From the NCBI GenBank assembly GCA_964533705.1, contig CAZHMN010000077.1:1-14490 (forward strand): 14,490 nucleotides of DNA. Reading direction: 5' to 3'. Origin of the DNA: CAZHMN01 sp964533705 (GTDB taxonomy: Bacteria > Electryoneota > B3-LCP). The translations under genes were made by a program, and so were the position numbers. The notes under the pieces are model-generated. The model made no database searches and was not told where the DNA came from. It saw only the letters and a list, made by a program, of their open reading frames with translations. Of this stretch, positions 6,693 to 14,428 are shown piece after piece; position 1 is the stretch's first letter, and the number at the start of each line of letters is the position of its first letter.

Positions 6693-8204
6693 ATGAAACG
6701 CACCTTGTCGGCAGTAATTTTAAGCCTATTCGTCCTGGGTATCGGCTGGACGGCGGACGAGGCCTCGAAGGGCGCGGTGAGCCAGGATCTCATCGCCAAG
6801 ATGCAGGCGATGCCCGCACCCGATGGACAGATTCAGCGCATCGTTGACGCCGTCATCCGCAACTCGCTCAACGATATCGCCATCAACAACTCGGTTATGA
6901 AGGACCACAATCCCTATTTTTCTCACGAGATCGAAACGGGGGCCGTCACTGACCAGAAATCCACAGGGCGATGCTGGCTTTACGCGGGTTTGAACATCCT
7001 GCGCCCAGCGATTATTGACAAAATTGACGATGACAGTTTTGAATTTTCCCAGAATTACCTCTTCTTCTGGGACAAAATCGAAAAAGCCAATACTTTCCTG
7101 GAGAAGGTCATCGAACGCCGCAAGCTGGACGTGCGGGATGAGAAATTCCAGCATATCCTGAAAGGCCCCATCCAGGATGGCGGATGGTGGGAATACTTCG
7201 TATATTTGGTTGAAAAATACGGAGTGGTCCCGACCAGCGCTATGCCTGAAACCAAGAGCACCGCAAGCTCGAGAATGATGGATAAGATTCTGACCGAACG
7301 CCTGCGCGAGGATGCCGCTGAGCTCAGGCTGATGACGGAGAAAGGGGCTTCCGAAGAGAAGCTGCGCGCCAGAAAGGAAGAATTTCTGGTGGAAATCTAC
7401 CAGATTCTGACCTATCATCTGGGAACGCCCCCCAAGGAATTCACCTTCCGATATAAATCGTCCATTGACGAGGAGAAGAAAACCGACCAATTGATCAAGG
7501 TCATCAACGCCGTCTCCGAGGGCAAAAAGACCGACTTCACCGAGACGAAGGCTTTGAAGGAAATGGCTGAGGAGAAGGTCAGCTTATACAAAACTTATAC
7601 CCCTAAATCGTTCGCCGAAGAATACGTATCAGTTGATTTAAGCGATTACGTCGTGCTGGGCAACGACCCCTCCCGCCAGTTCAACAAGCGCTATGTCATC
7701 GAAAATGACCGCAACGTCTTCGAGCGAGACTGGGCGGGCTTCATCAACGTTAGCATTGATGACATCAAGCAGGGGGTCATTCAATCAATCTTGAATGACG
7801 AACCGGTTTGGTTCGGAGCGGACGTGGGCAAACAGCGCGATAATAAGAGCGGAGTTCTGAACGCCGACCTGTACAAATACGACGACATTTACGGCATCGA
7901 GAGCCGCTTCACCAAGGGCGACCGAATGCTCTATCAAACCGAAGCCACCAACCATGCCATGGTCTTCTGCGGTGTTGATTTAGTGGATGACAAGCCGCTG
8001 AAATGGAAGGTGGAGAACAGCTGGGGCACGGACGTCGGGATGGGGGGATTCTTCGCCATGTACGACAACTGGTTCGACGAATACGTAATCCAGGCGATCG
8101 TTCACAAGAAATACCTGCCCGAGCGCATTCTGAAGGTGCTGGACGAGAAACCGCTAATCATCGAGGAGTGGGAGTTTATCGCCGAGAATTGGCGGATGAA
8201 GTAG
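6693..8204 (+). CDS. pepC: Secreted C1B cysteine peptidase (aminopeptidase C / bleomycin hydrolase family)
   Basis: This papain-fold aminopeptidase family normally works as a barrel-shaped cytoplasmic hexamer. Here residues 1-21 (MKRTLSAVILSLFVLGIGWTA) form a Sec signal peptide with no lipobox, so export to the periplasm or beyond is likely. The catalytic set is complete: Q88 and C94 in TDQKSTGRCWLYAG, H421 in ATNHAMVF and N442 in VENSWGTDVG. Other family marks are NPYFSHEI, FSQNYLFFWDKIEKAN and GGWWEYFVYLVEKYGVVP. The length is 503 residues, about 480 after cleavage. The C-terminus (PLIIEEWEFIAENWRMK) lacks the usual LPPWDPMG-like end whose last residues reach into the active site and enforce aminopeptidase action, so specificity may differ. 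The gene appears to stand alone: a repeat-filled gap precedes it and a strong terminator follows. Confidence 0.93.
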   Translation: MKRTLSAVILSLFVLGIGWTADEASKGAVSQDLIAKMQAMPAPDGQIQRIVDAVIRNSLNDIAINNSVMKDHNPYFSHEIETGAVTDQKSTGRCWLYAGLNILRPAIIDKIDDDSFEFSQNYLFFWDKIEKANTFLEKVIERRKLDVRDEKFQHILKGPIQDGGWWEYFVYLVEKYGVVPTSAMPETKSTASSRMMDKILTERLREDAAELRLMTEKGASEEKLRARKEEFLVEIYQILTYHLGTPPKEFTFRYKSSIDEEKKTDQLIKVINAVSEGKKTDFTETKALKEMAEEKVSLYKTYTPKSFAEEYVSVDLSDYVVLGNDPSRQFNKRYVIENDRNVFERDWAGFINVSIDDIKQGVIQSILNDEPVWFGADVGKQRDNKSGVLNADLYKYDDIYGIESRFTKGDRMLYQTEATNHAMVFCGVDLVDDKPLKWKVENSWGTDVGMGGFFAMYDNWFDEYVIQAIVHKKYLPERILKVLDEKPLIIEEWEFIAENWRMK

Positions 8205-8226
8205 AAACGTTCCACAAAGGAACCTA

Positions 8227-8262
8227 AAAAGGGCGGGCTTGAGTTTCCGCCCTTTTATTTTT
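8227..8262 (+). terminator. Intrinsic terminator after the C1B peptidase gene
   Basis: AAAAGGGCGG (8227-8236) and CCGCCCTTTT (8247-8256) form a 10-bp stem with a 10-base loop, followed at once by a T-rich tract (TTTTATTTTT from 8253). It lies 23 bases after the stop codon. Confidence 0.9.
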
Positions 8263-8277
8263 CTCTCGAAGCCCTCC

Positions 8278-8306
8278 TTGACTTTTTCTGGAGATTTCTT
8301 TATATT
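8278..8306 (+). promoter_or_regulatory. Sigma70-like promoter for thyX
   Basis: TTGACT (8278-8283) and TATATT (8301-8306) each match the consensus at 5 of 6 bases and are separated by exactly 17 bases. The pair lies between the preceding terminator and ATG 8341, giving a short leader of about 25-30 bases with AGGA (8334-8337) as a weak Shine-Dalgarno. This fits thyX being transcribed alone. Confidence 0.65.
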
Positions 8307-8340
8307 TCGACAGTTTGATTAACAGGCAGCGATAGGATTA

Positions 8341-9267
8341 ATGCAAGATAAACTGGAAAAACTTGAGCGCCTTTCCGTTCCGGCGATGGACGAAATCCTG
8401 GGTGTCCCATTCAAAGTACTGAATGATGGCTTCGTGCGGGTTATAGACTACATGGGGACGGATGAATCCATCGTTCAGGCGGCTCGGGTATCGTACGGCA
8501 AGGGCACCAAAAAAGTCCGGCAGGATCGCGAGCTAATTCGCTACCTGCTGCGCCACCGCCACACTTCACCCTTCGAAATGTGCGAAATAAAACTGCACGT
8601 GCGGGTGCCCATGGACACCTGGCGGCAGTGGATCCGGCACCGCACCGCTAACGTCAACGAATATTCTACCCGTTATTCCGTGGCCATAGATGCCGCGCAG
8701 ACGACCGAGCCGTCCGAATGGCGCCGGCAGGGTTTTGAGAATCGGCAGGGCAGCGAGGGTTTCATTGATGCAAAAATTGGCCAGGAACTCACACGAAAAG
8801 AGCGTGAACTTCAGGAATTAGCCCGGTCGGTTTATCAGGAACGTCTGGATAAGGGCGTTGCCCGAGAGCAAGCCAGAAAAGATTTGCCTCTGGCAACCTA
8901 CACGGAAGCGTACTGGAAGATGGACCTACACAACCTGCTGCACTTTCTGGCGTTGCGCATGGATGACAAGGCGCAGTTGGAAATTCGCAGCTACGCCAAC
9001 GTCATCGGGCACGAGATTGTAAGCCGTTGGTGTCCCCTCACCTGGGAAGCGTTTCTCAATTACCGCTTCAGGGGTCTCAGTCTGTCCAGAGAGGAGATCG
9101 CTATCATGCGGGAGTGCGTATCGGGGAATGCAAAGAAGGCGGTTGATCTGGCTATTGAATACGGTTTGCTGGTTCAGAAAGAAGGGGAATTAAAGACAAC
9201 CCTGGAGCTGCGGGAAATCGAGGCGAAGTTGAATGCGTTAAATATCGTTATACCCTGGAAGAGTTGA
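8341..9267 (+). CDS. thyX: FAD-dependent thymidylate synthase ThyX
   Basis: ThyX makes dTMP from dUMP using methylene-tetrahydrofolate, FAD and NAD(P)H, in the cytoplasm as a homotetramer. The signature RHRX7S is intact as RHRTANVNEYS (R99, H100, R101, S109) and is followed by TRYS. AARVSYGKGTKKVRQDRELIRYL and HRHTSPFEMCEIKLHVRVPM (about residues 47-91) are the conserved N-terminal blocks. LPLATYTEAYWKMDLHNLLHFLALRMDDKAQLEIR contributes the FAD and dUMP site. At 308 residues it is longer than the roughly 220-residue bacterial forms, with about 30 extra residues before the core and a charged C-terminal extension of about 60. It has its own promoter and ends at a terminator shared with the converging operon, which encodes a dUMP-producing deaminase. 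Confidence 0.97.
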   Translation: MQDKLEKLERLSVPAMDEILGVPFKVLNDGFVRVIDYMGTDESIVQAARVSYGKGTKKVRQDRELIRYLLRHRHTSPFEMCEIKLHVRVPMDTWRQWIRHRTANVNEYSTRYSVAIDAAQTTEPSEWRRQGFENRQGSEGFIDAKIGQELTRKERELQELARSVYQERLDKGVAREQARKDLPLATYTEAYWKMDLHNLLHFLALRMDDKAQLEIRSYANVIGHEIVSRWCPLTWEAFLNYRFRGLSLSREEIAIMRECVSGNAKKAVDLAIEYGLLVQKEGELKTTLELREIEAKLNALNIVIPWKS

Positions 9268-9296
9268 TCACCGGTACGCGAAGGCAATATCATACG

Positions 9297-9322
9297 AAAG
9301 CGGGCTTATTCCCGCTTTTTTT
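9297..9322 (+). terminator. Terminator between converging transcription units
   Basis: AAAGCGGG (9297-9304) and CCCGCTTT (9311-9318) form an 8-bp stem with a CTTATT loop, followed by a run of T to 9322. It is 30 bases after the thyX stop. The stem also follows the minus-strand TPR gene, whose stop ends at 9324. Read from that side the U-tract is only three bases plus CG, so it is strong for thyX and weaker for the other direction. Confidence 0.85.
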
Positions 9323-9323
9323 A

Positions 9324-11363
9324 TTATGGATTCTCTTTGCGAATTTCTTCCAATTGCCCGGCGGCTTCCATATTCTCCGGATCCAGTCGTAAGACCTCCT
9401 TCAGTTCCCGCTCGGCTCGTCCCAACGAATCGCAAGCCATGTAGATGCGGGCTTGATTGTGGTGGGCTCGGGCGTTTTCCGGTTCCGCTTCCAATAGCAT
9501 GGCGTTGACCTGCAATGCTTCCTCGACCTTACCTTGCTGTAACAAAGCCTGCGCCCAGCGAGACATCAATTGCGCGTCGAAGGCGCCGTTCTGGTAGGCG
9601 CGGCGGTAGTATCTATCCGCCTGTTCGAATTCCCCGATGGACAGGGCCACGTCCCCCACGCCGCGGTTGGCGAAAACGTCGGTCGAATCCTGTCGCAGGA
9701 CGAGCAGATACTGAGCTAAGGCCGCCTGAGGATTGCCCTGCTGATGAAGGATGAGCGCCAGATTGTTACGCGCACGATTGTAGGTTGGATCTTCCAACAC
9801 GGCGCGTTCCAAGTCTCTCCTGGCATCTTCGATTTTCCCCAATTTCAACCAGATCATCGCCAGGCGGTAATAAGGTTGGGCAGAATGCGGACTGATGCGA
9901 AGAGCTTCCTTATACGCTTCGACGGCCCTGTCGTACTGCCCTTTTTGGGTATATTTGTTACCGAGATAGTAAGCTCCTTCAAAATCAGTCCAGCCCTCTC
10001 CAGCCAGCGGATTGCGATTGACGGCTATGAAAAGAACCATGGTGCATAAAATTGGGATCAGGTATGATTTTAGCTTGCGATTTCTGATGATTTGATATAG
10101 TTCCGTAATGGCTATTCCCGACCAGATGGCCAGAATCGGGATCAGGGGCAGACGGTATCGCGTGCAGACGAAAAAGGCGACGATTGAAGCAGAATAGGAT
10201 AGAAAGAAGAGAATCAGAAGCGAATTTTTCCGCCAGTTGAAATTCAAAGCCAATCCCAGCAAACCTAACGGCAGAAGCAAACCGAAGGGAAAGGCGATGA
10301 TTTTTTCCCACATCAAGGCGCCGAGTACCCAGGACCAGCGGCGCTGGAAGTAGATGTCATCGTTGTTGCCGATTTCGTGGCCCGAAAAAAGCAGGCGGAT
10401 TTTGCGCAGAGTCAGCGCCGTCCAGGCGGGCAGATCCGCGGACATTTCTTTCAGCGCGCGACGGAACCAGTAGCCGCTTACTTCGGAGGGTTTGAGCTTA
10501 CGGCCGGTTTTATCCTCGGCAATTTGAACAGTGGCGAGATAGCCTCCTTCCCAATCGCCCGGCGTACCGGGAACGATGGCGGTGTACCCGTTCGATTTGG
10601 GGTTATTACCGATGTAGAAATTCACGCCTGCCTGAGAAGCGATGGGTACGAAATCGCGACCCACCACCCAGTTACGGATGGTGACAGGTGCAATCAGGAG
10701 AAAAACGCCGGCGGTGAAGGCGACAACCCAGCGGAACCGCCCTCGCAGCACTATCCCCATCCACAACCAGACGAAGGGGATGAATATCAATATATTAGGC
10801 CTCGCCAAGGCGGTCAACCCCAGGAGACAGCCGGCGAAAAAATAGCCCCAATTGGACGGGGATTCCCGCTGCTTGTCAAATTGAATCAGCGTCAAGAGGA
10901 GCAGCGGCATCAGCAGCGCGGGGATACGCAGTTCGGCATCGAAGTAGATCAGCGGGCCGCAAAAGGCGTAAATCAAACCGGCGATCAGACCGACCCGTTC
11001 GCCGAATATTCGCCGCCCCAGGCGGTAGGTCAGCCAGGCAGCAAAAGCGCCGAGGATAATCTGAATAAACCTGGGGATAAAATAATTATGACCGAAAACG
11101 TAATAGATCAACGCCAGGAAATAGTAGTACAAGGGCGCCCGGAAGAAAGCTTCATCCCCCCAGAAATCTCCGCCAGCAATCTCCTGCGCCCAGCGGTCGT
11201 GCATGGCCGCGTCGAGCTCGGGGGAATCAAAGTAGGGGCTGGATTGCACGTGAAGCAGGTAAATCAGGCGAATGACAAATGCGAGCAGGGGAATCAGCAG
11301 GTTCGGATTGATCAGTCGCTGTGCTTTCGATTCAGTTTTCACGCGGTTTCTCTGGCGGTTCAT
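9324..11363 (-). CDS. GT-C membrane glycosyltransferase fused to TPR repeats (paralog B)
   Basis: This is a probable lipid-phosphate-sugar-dependent glycosyltransferase of the GT39/ArnT-like (RgtA/B/C/D-like) group in the inner membrane. Residues 20-450 hold about ten or more hydrophobic helices. The first outer loop carries the acidic site expected for this fold: SPELDAAMHD with D51 and D56, then DEAFFRAPLYYYF with E71. A second outer loop has VGRDFVPIASQAGVNFYIGNNP and VPGTPGDW. After the last helix (LCTMVLFIAVNRNPL), residues 460-679 form about six TPR units (for example GNKYTQKGQYDRAVEAYKEAL) and probably bind a partner protein. By topology the TPRs are likely outside the cytoplasm. Sugar and acceptor cannot be read from sequence. 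It follows its paralog by 23 bases and has no clear Shine-Dalgarno. Confidence 0.85.
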   Translation of the reverse strand: MNRQRNRVKTESKAQRLINPNLLIPLLAFVIRLIYLLHVQSSPYFDSPELDAAMHDRWAQEIAGGDFWGDEAFFRAPLYYYFLALIYYVFGHNYFIPRFIQIILGAFAAWLTYRLGRRIFGERVGLIAGLIYAFCGPLIYFDAELRIPALLMPLLLLTLIQFDKQRESPSNWGYFFAGCLLGLTALARPNILIFIPFVWLWMGIVLRGRFRWVVAFTAGVFLLIAPVTIRNWVVGRDFVPIASQAGVNFYIGNNPKSNGYTAIVPGTPGDWEGGYLATVQIAEDKTGRKLKPSEVSGYWFRRALKEMSADLPAWTALTLRKIRLLFSGHEIGNNDDIYFQRRWSWVLGALMWEKIIAFPFGLLLPLGLLGLALNFNWRKNSLLILFFLSYSASIVAFFVCTRYRLPLIPILAIWSGIAITELYQIIRNRKLKSYLIPILCTMVLFIAVNRNPLAGEGWTDFEGAYYLGNKYTQKGQYDRAVEAYKEALRISPHSAQPYYRLAMIWLKLGKIEDARRDLERAVLEDPTYNRARNNLALILHQQGNPQAALAQYLLVLRQDSTDVFANRGVGDVALSIGEFEQADRYYRRAYQNGAFDAQLMSRWAQALLQQGKVEEALQVNAMLLEAEPENARAHHNQARIYMACDSLGRAERELKEVLRLDPENMEAAGQLEEIRKENP

Positions 11364-11386
11364 TAACTAAAATCATCCCGGTAAAA

Positions 11387-13432
11387 TCAATTGGATGGTC
11401 TTATCTTTTCGTTTATTTCGTTAAGTTGCTGCCTTGCTTCAGTTGTTGCCGGGGCCAAACGCAGAACGATTTCCAGCTCCCGACGCGCCCGATGCAGCGA
11501 ATCACAGGCGATATAGATGCGGGCCTGATTGTGGTGAGCCCGGGCGTTGTCGGGCTGCATCGTAATCAATTTAGCGTTGACCCTCAGGGCTTCAGCGAAT
11601 TTCTCCTGCATGACGAGGGACTGCGCCCAGCGGGAGATCAACTGCGCGTCCGAAGCACCCAGATGGTAAGCTTTTTCATAATTAGCTTGAGCCGAGGCGT
11701 AGTCGCCCATTTCCAGAAGGACGTCCGCGTAACCCCGCTGCGCGAAGACATCGCTGGAATCCAATTCCAGCACCTTGGCGAAGTGGTTCAGCGCGGCTGA
11801 TAATTCGCCCTCCTGCTGCAGGATTCGCGCCAGATTGTTGCGCGCCTGATTCAGGGAAGGTTGTAGAAAAACGGCTCTTTCAAATGCGTTTTTGGCCTCA
11901 TCCGTCCTCCCCAAGTTGAGCAATGCCAATCCCATCCCATTGACGGGACGAGCGGAATTGGGATCTGCAAGACTCGCTTCTCGAAAGGATTCAATCGCTT
12001 TTTCGTACTGCTTCTCTTCAAGGTACTTATTGCCCAGATTGAGAGCGCCGTCGAAGTTGGATGGTCGCCATCCTTCAAGAGGATTCCGGTTCACCAGAAA
12101 GAGCAGCAGGAGAAAGCCGACGCCGACCAGAGCATATTTTCTCAATTGCCCGCTTTTTGCCAGTTGAAAGGGAAGGATTAGACCGGCTGCAGCCCAGATG
12201 GAAAGGAGGGGTACGAGCGGCATCCGGGAACGCGCCGTAACCAGGGAAAAAACGACTGTGGTTGCATAACTGAGCAGGAACAGTATTAAGTGCGAATGCC
12301 TCTTCCAACTGAAGGACAAGGCTAACCCGAATAGAGCCAATGGCAGTACAACGCCAAACGGAAATGCCAGGCCTTTGTACCACATCAAGAGTGACAATAT
12401 CAAGGAAAATTTACGCTGAAAATAGACGTCTTCGCTGCCGCTGATCTCGTATCCGGCCAGTAAATAGCGAATTTTATTCAAAGTGAGACTTCCCCATTGA
12501 ATCGGCCTGGTGGACATTTCATCCCAGGCTTTTTCCCACCAGAAGGCACTGACCTCTGAAGGCTTCAAGGGCATTCCGGCAACCTCCTCGGCGATTTTTA
12601 TAGTGGCGTGGTAACCCTCTAACCACCAATCAGCGGGAGTGCCAGGCACCCAGGCGGAATAACCGGTGGCCACGGGATTGTTGCCCATATAAAACTCCAC
12701 CCCACCCTGTGAAGAAATCAGCACGAAATCCTTTGAAACCGACCAGTTGCGCAAAGTGACCGGCAAAATCATCAGGGCAACGCCAACGAAAAATAAAATG
12801 AGACCCCTGCCGCGATCTTTCAGCCGGAAAACCATCCAGATCAATGAGAAAGGCAAGAATATCAGAATCTTGGGTTGAGAAAGCGCGCTTAATCCCAGGA
12901 GCAGACCAGCGAGTAGAAACTTCCAGTTAGCGGGTTGATCCAGCAAACGATCGAATTGAATAAGAAATAGAATTACCAGGAATACGGTGAGAGAGGCGGG
13001 GAGCAGTTGCCCACAATAGTGAATCAGCGGGCCGTAGAGGGTGACGATCATCCCGGCTAAAAGGGCGATACGCTTATCGTATAATCTCAGGCCGAGGCGG
13101 TATGCCAACCAGGCGGTCAGTGCACCTAAAGCAGCCTGTACGAGACGGGGAACGAGACAGCTATGGCCGAATATCGCGTAGATAACGGCGAGGAAGTAGC
13201 TGTAGAGCGGCGCCTGGAAGAATGCTTCATTACCGATCCAGTTGCCCTGAGCGATGCGCCAGGCGTCCTGATCGTACATTTCGGCATCAAAAATGGGGGA
13301 AGCGAAGAAGGGATTGTCCGATATCAACCAGACGTGCAGGAGGCGAATTGTGAAAGCAAAGAGGAAAACGAAATAATCCGCCAAATGAAACCGAGAGACG
13401 ATCTTCTTCTGCAGCAGAGCGTTATTTCCCAT
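11387..13432 (-). CDS. GT-C membrane glycosyltransferase fused to TPR repeats (paralog A)
   Basis: This tandem paralog of the next gene has nearly the same length (681 against 679 residues) and the same order of parts. The acidic first-loop site is SPIFDAEMYDQDAW (D49, D54) with NEAFFQAPLYSYF (E69). The outer-loop block reads SKDFVLISSQGGVEFYMGNNP and VPGTPADW, and KPSEVSAFWWEKA matches KPSEVSGYWFRRA of paralog B. C-terminal TPRs (from NFDGALNLGNKYLEEKQYEKA) are at least as well conserved as the membrane part, for example ARAHHNQARIYIACDSL against ARAHHNQARIYMACDSL. Both copies look intact, so they may have different sugar donors or acceptors, or form a heterodimer; this is inference. It begins 26 bases after nrdR, with no strong Shine-Dalgarno, and is probably expressed from the same transcript. 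Confidence 0.85.
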   Translation of the reverse strand: MGNNALLQKKIVSRFHLADYFVFLFAFTIRLLHVWLISDNPFFASPIFDAEMYDQDAWRIAQGNWIGNEAFFQAPLYSYFLAVIYAIFGHSCLVPRLVQAALGALTAWLAYRLGLRLYDKRIALLAGMIVTLYGPLIHYCGQLLPASLTVFLVILFLIQFDRLLDQPANWKFLLAGLLLGLSALSQPKILIFLPFSLIWMVFRLKDRGRGLILFFVGVALMILPVTLRNWSVSKDFVLISSQGGVEFYMGNNPVATGYSAWVPGTPADWWLEGYHATIKIAEEVAGMPLKPSEVSAFWWEKAWDEMSTRPIQWGSLTLNKIRYLLAGYEISGSEDVYFQRKFSLILSLLMWYKGLAFPFGVVLPLALFGLALSFSWKRHSHLILFLLSYATTVVFSLVTARSRMPLVPLLSIWAAAGLILPFQLAKSGQLRKYALVGVGFLLLLFLVNRNPLEGWRPSNFDGALNLGNKYLEEKQYEKAIESFREASLADPNSARPVNGMGLALLNLGRTDEAKNAFERAVFLQPSLNQARNNLARILQQEGELSAALNHFAKVLELDSSDVFAQRGYADVLLEMGDYASAQANYEKAYHLGASDAQLISRWAQSLVMQEKFAEALRVNAKLITMQPDNARAHHNQARIYIACDSLHRARRELEIVLRLAPATTEARQQLNEINEKIRPSN

Positions 13433-13458
13433 GATTTCATTCGGTTTCGATCTCTGAG

Positions 13459-13911
13459 CTAAATCGGCCCGAGGCGGTCCACTTCGTCACGAAATTGCCC
13501 CGCATCTTCGAAACGGCGGTACACGCTGGCGAAGCGAACGTAGGCCACCGGATGGAGACGCCTCAGGTGATCCATGACGCTTTCGCCGATCTGGCGGCTG
13601 GTGACCTCGTCGACTCCCAAATCGGCGATGGCGTTTTCGATTTCGTCGCAAATCGTTTCCAAGCGAGGACGGGGAATGGGCAGTTTCGTGCAGGCTAATT
13701 CGAGACCGCGGCGCAGTTTCACGCGGTCGAAGGTCTCCCGGCGGCCGTCGTGTTTGACCACGGCCGGCAGGCGAATTTCAATCTGCTCGTAGGTCGTATA
13801 GCGAGCGCCGCAATGCTCACATTCACGACGGCGGCGGATAGCCTTGGAATTTCGCAGAGGCCGGCTGTCTAAAACGCGGGAACCCAGTTGATCACATTGC
13901 GGGCACCTCAT
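13459..13911 (-). CDS. nrdR: Transcriptional repressor NrdR
   Basis: NrdR represses ribonucleotide reductase genes in response to ATP and dATP. The 150 residues are full length. A zinc ribbon is formed by C3, C6, C31 and C34 (MRCPQC ... RECEHCGARYTT), with the basic DNA-contacting stretch RRRR at 26-29. The ATP-cone starts at PAVVKHDGRRETFDRVKLRRGLELAC (from residue 49), and the conserved C-terminal part is HLRRLHPVAYVRFASVYRRFED. The start codon overlaps the stop of the dCMP deaminase gene as ATGA, with AAAGG just upstream, so the two are translationally coupled. No tandem NrdR box was found in the window, so its own targets, including any ribonucleotide reductase genes, lie elsewhere. Confidence 0.97.
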   Translation of the reverse strand: MRCPQCDQLGSRVLDSRPLRNSKAIRRRRECEHCGARYTTYEQIEIRLPAVVKHDGRRETFDRVKLRRGLELACTKLPIPRPRLETICDEIENAIADLGVDEVTSRQIGESVMDHLRRLHPVAYVRFASVYRRFEDAGQFRDEVDRLGPI

Positions 13912-14381
13912 TCGACCTTTTCCTTATGAGGAGGATAATTTACTTTACGAACCACTACTCCGGCCTGTTCCATAATTTCCTTCGCCAGTTCATCGGGATA
14001 ACCGTCGGCGATGACAAATTCCCTGATTCCGGCGTTCACCAGCATTTTGGTGCATAGGCTGCAGGGTTGATTGGTGGCGTAGAGAATGGCACCTTTTATG
14101 GAAATGCCGTGCACCGCCGCCTGGATGATGGCGTTCTGTTCGGCGTGAACGGCGCGGGAGAGTTCGTGACGTTCTCCCGAGGCGACGCCCAGTTTATCGC
14201 GCAAGCAGCCGCCCAGTTCGTCGCAGTGCGGCAGGCCGGCGGGCGGGCCGTTATAGCCGGTGGTCAAGATGCGCTTATCCCTCACCAGGATGGCTCCGAC
14301 CTTGCGGCGCAGGCAGGTTGCGCGCGAAGCCACCAGGTGAGTGATTTGCATAAAATATTCGTCCCAGGATGGGCGGAGCAT
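13908..14381 (-). CDS. comEB: dCMP deaminase (ComEB family)
   Basis: This zinc-dependent cytidine/deoxycytidylate deaminase family member converts dCMP to dUMP, the substrate of thymidylate synthase. The 157 residues begin PSWDEYFMQITHLVASRATCLRRKVGAILV, which matches the start of ComEB proteins and supports ATG 14381 although no Shine-Dalgarno is seen. The catalytic zinc motif is HAEQNAI (H79, proton shuttle E81) with PCSLC (C107, C110). C53, C59 and H72 sit where dCMP deaminases often hold a second, structural zinc, and GYNGPPAGLPHC is the substrate-loop motif. B. subtilis ComEB has a longer C-terminal tail that is absent here. The gene heads the minus-strand operon. Assignment to dCMP rather than another cytosine nucleotide rests on family similarity. 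Confidence 0.93.
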   Translation of the reverse strand: MLRPSWDEYFMQITHLVASRATCLRRKVGAILVRDKRILTTGYNGPPAGLPHCDELGGCLRDKLGVASGERHELSRAVHAEQNAIIQAAVHGISIKGAILYATNQPCSLCTKMLVNAGIREFVIADGYPDELAKEIMEQAGVVVRKVNYPPHKEKVE

Positions 14382-14386
14382 GGCAG

Positions 14387-14428
14387 TTAGGTGTTAGCGG
14401 TTGGCGGTTAGCGATTAGCACTCAGCTC
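14387..14428 (-). repeat. Degenerate heptamer array upstream of the dCMP deaminase gene
   Basis: On the plus strand six consecutive 7-base units read TTAGGTG, TTAGCGG, TTGGCGG, TTAGCGA, TTAGCAC and TCAGCTC. The array begins six bases before the minus-strand start codon and occupies the place of the leader and ribosome binding site, for which no alternative is visible. The remaining bases to the window edge (14429-14490) are AT-rich. They contain a TTGACT on the minus strand (14448-14443) without a recognisable -10 at the right spacing. Confidence 0.65.

Noticed and set aside
10377..11366. 329-codon open frame on the plus strand opposite paralog B
   Set aside because: Its product is low-complexity and Gln/Gly/Pro-rich with no recognisable family, and it lies wholly antisense to a gene with clear domain structure.
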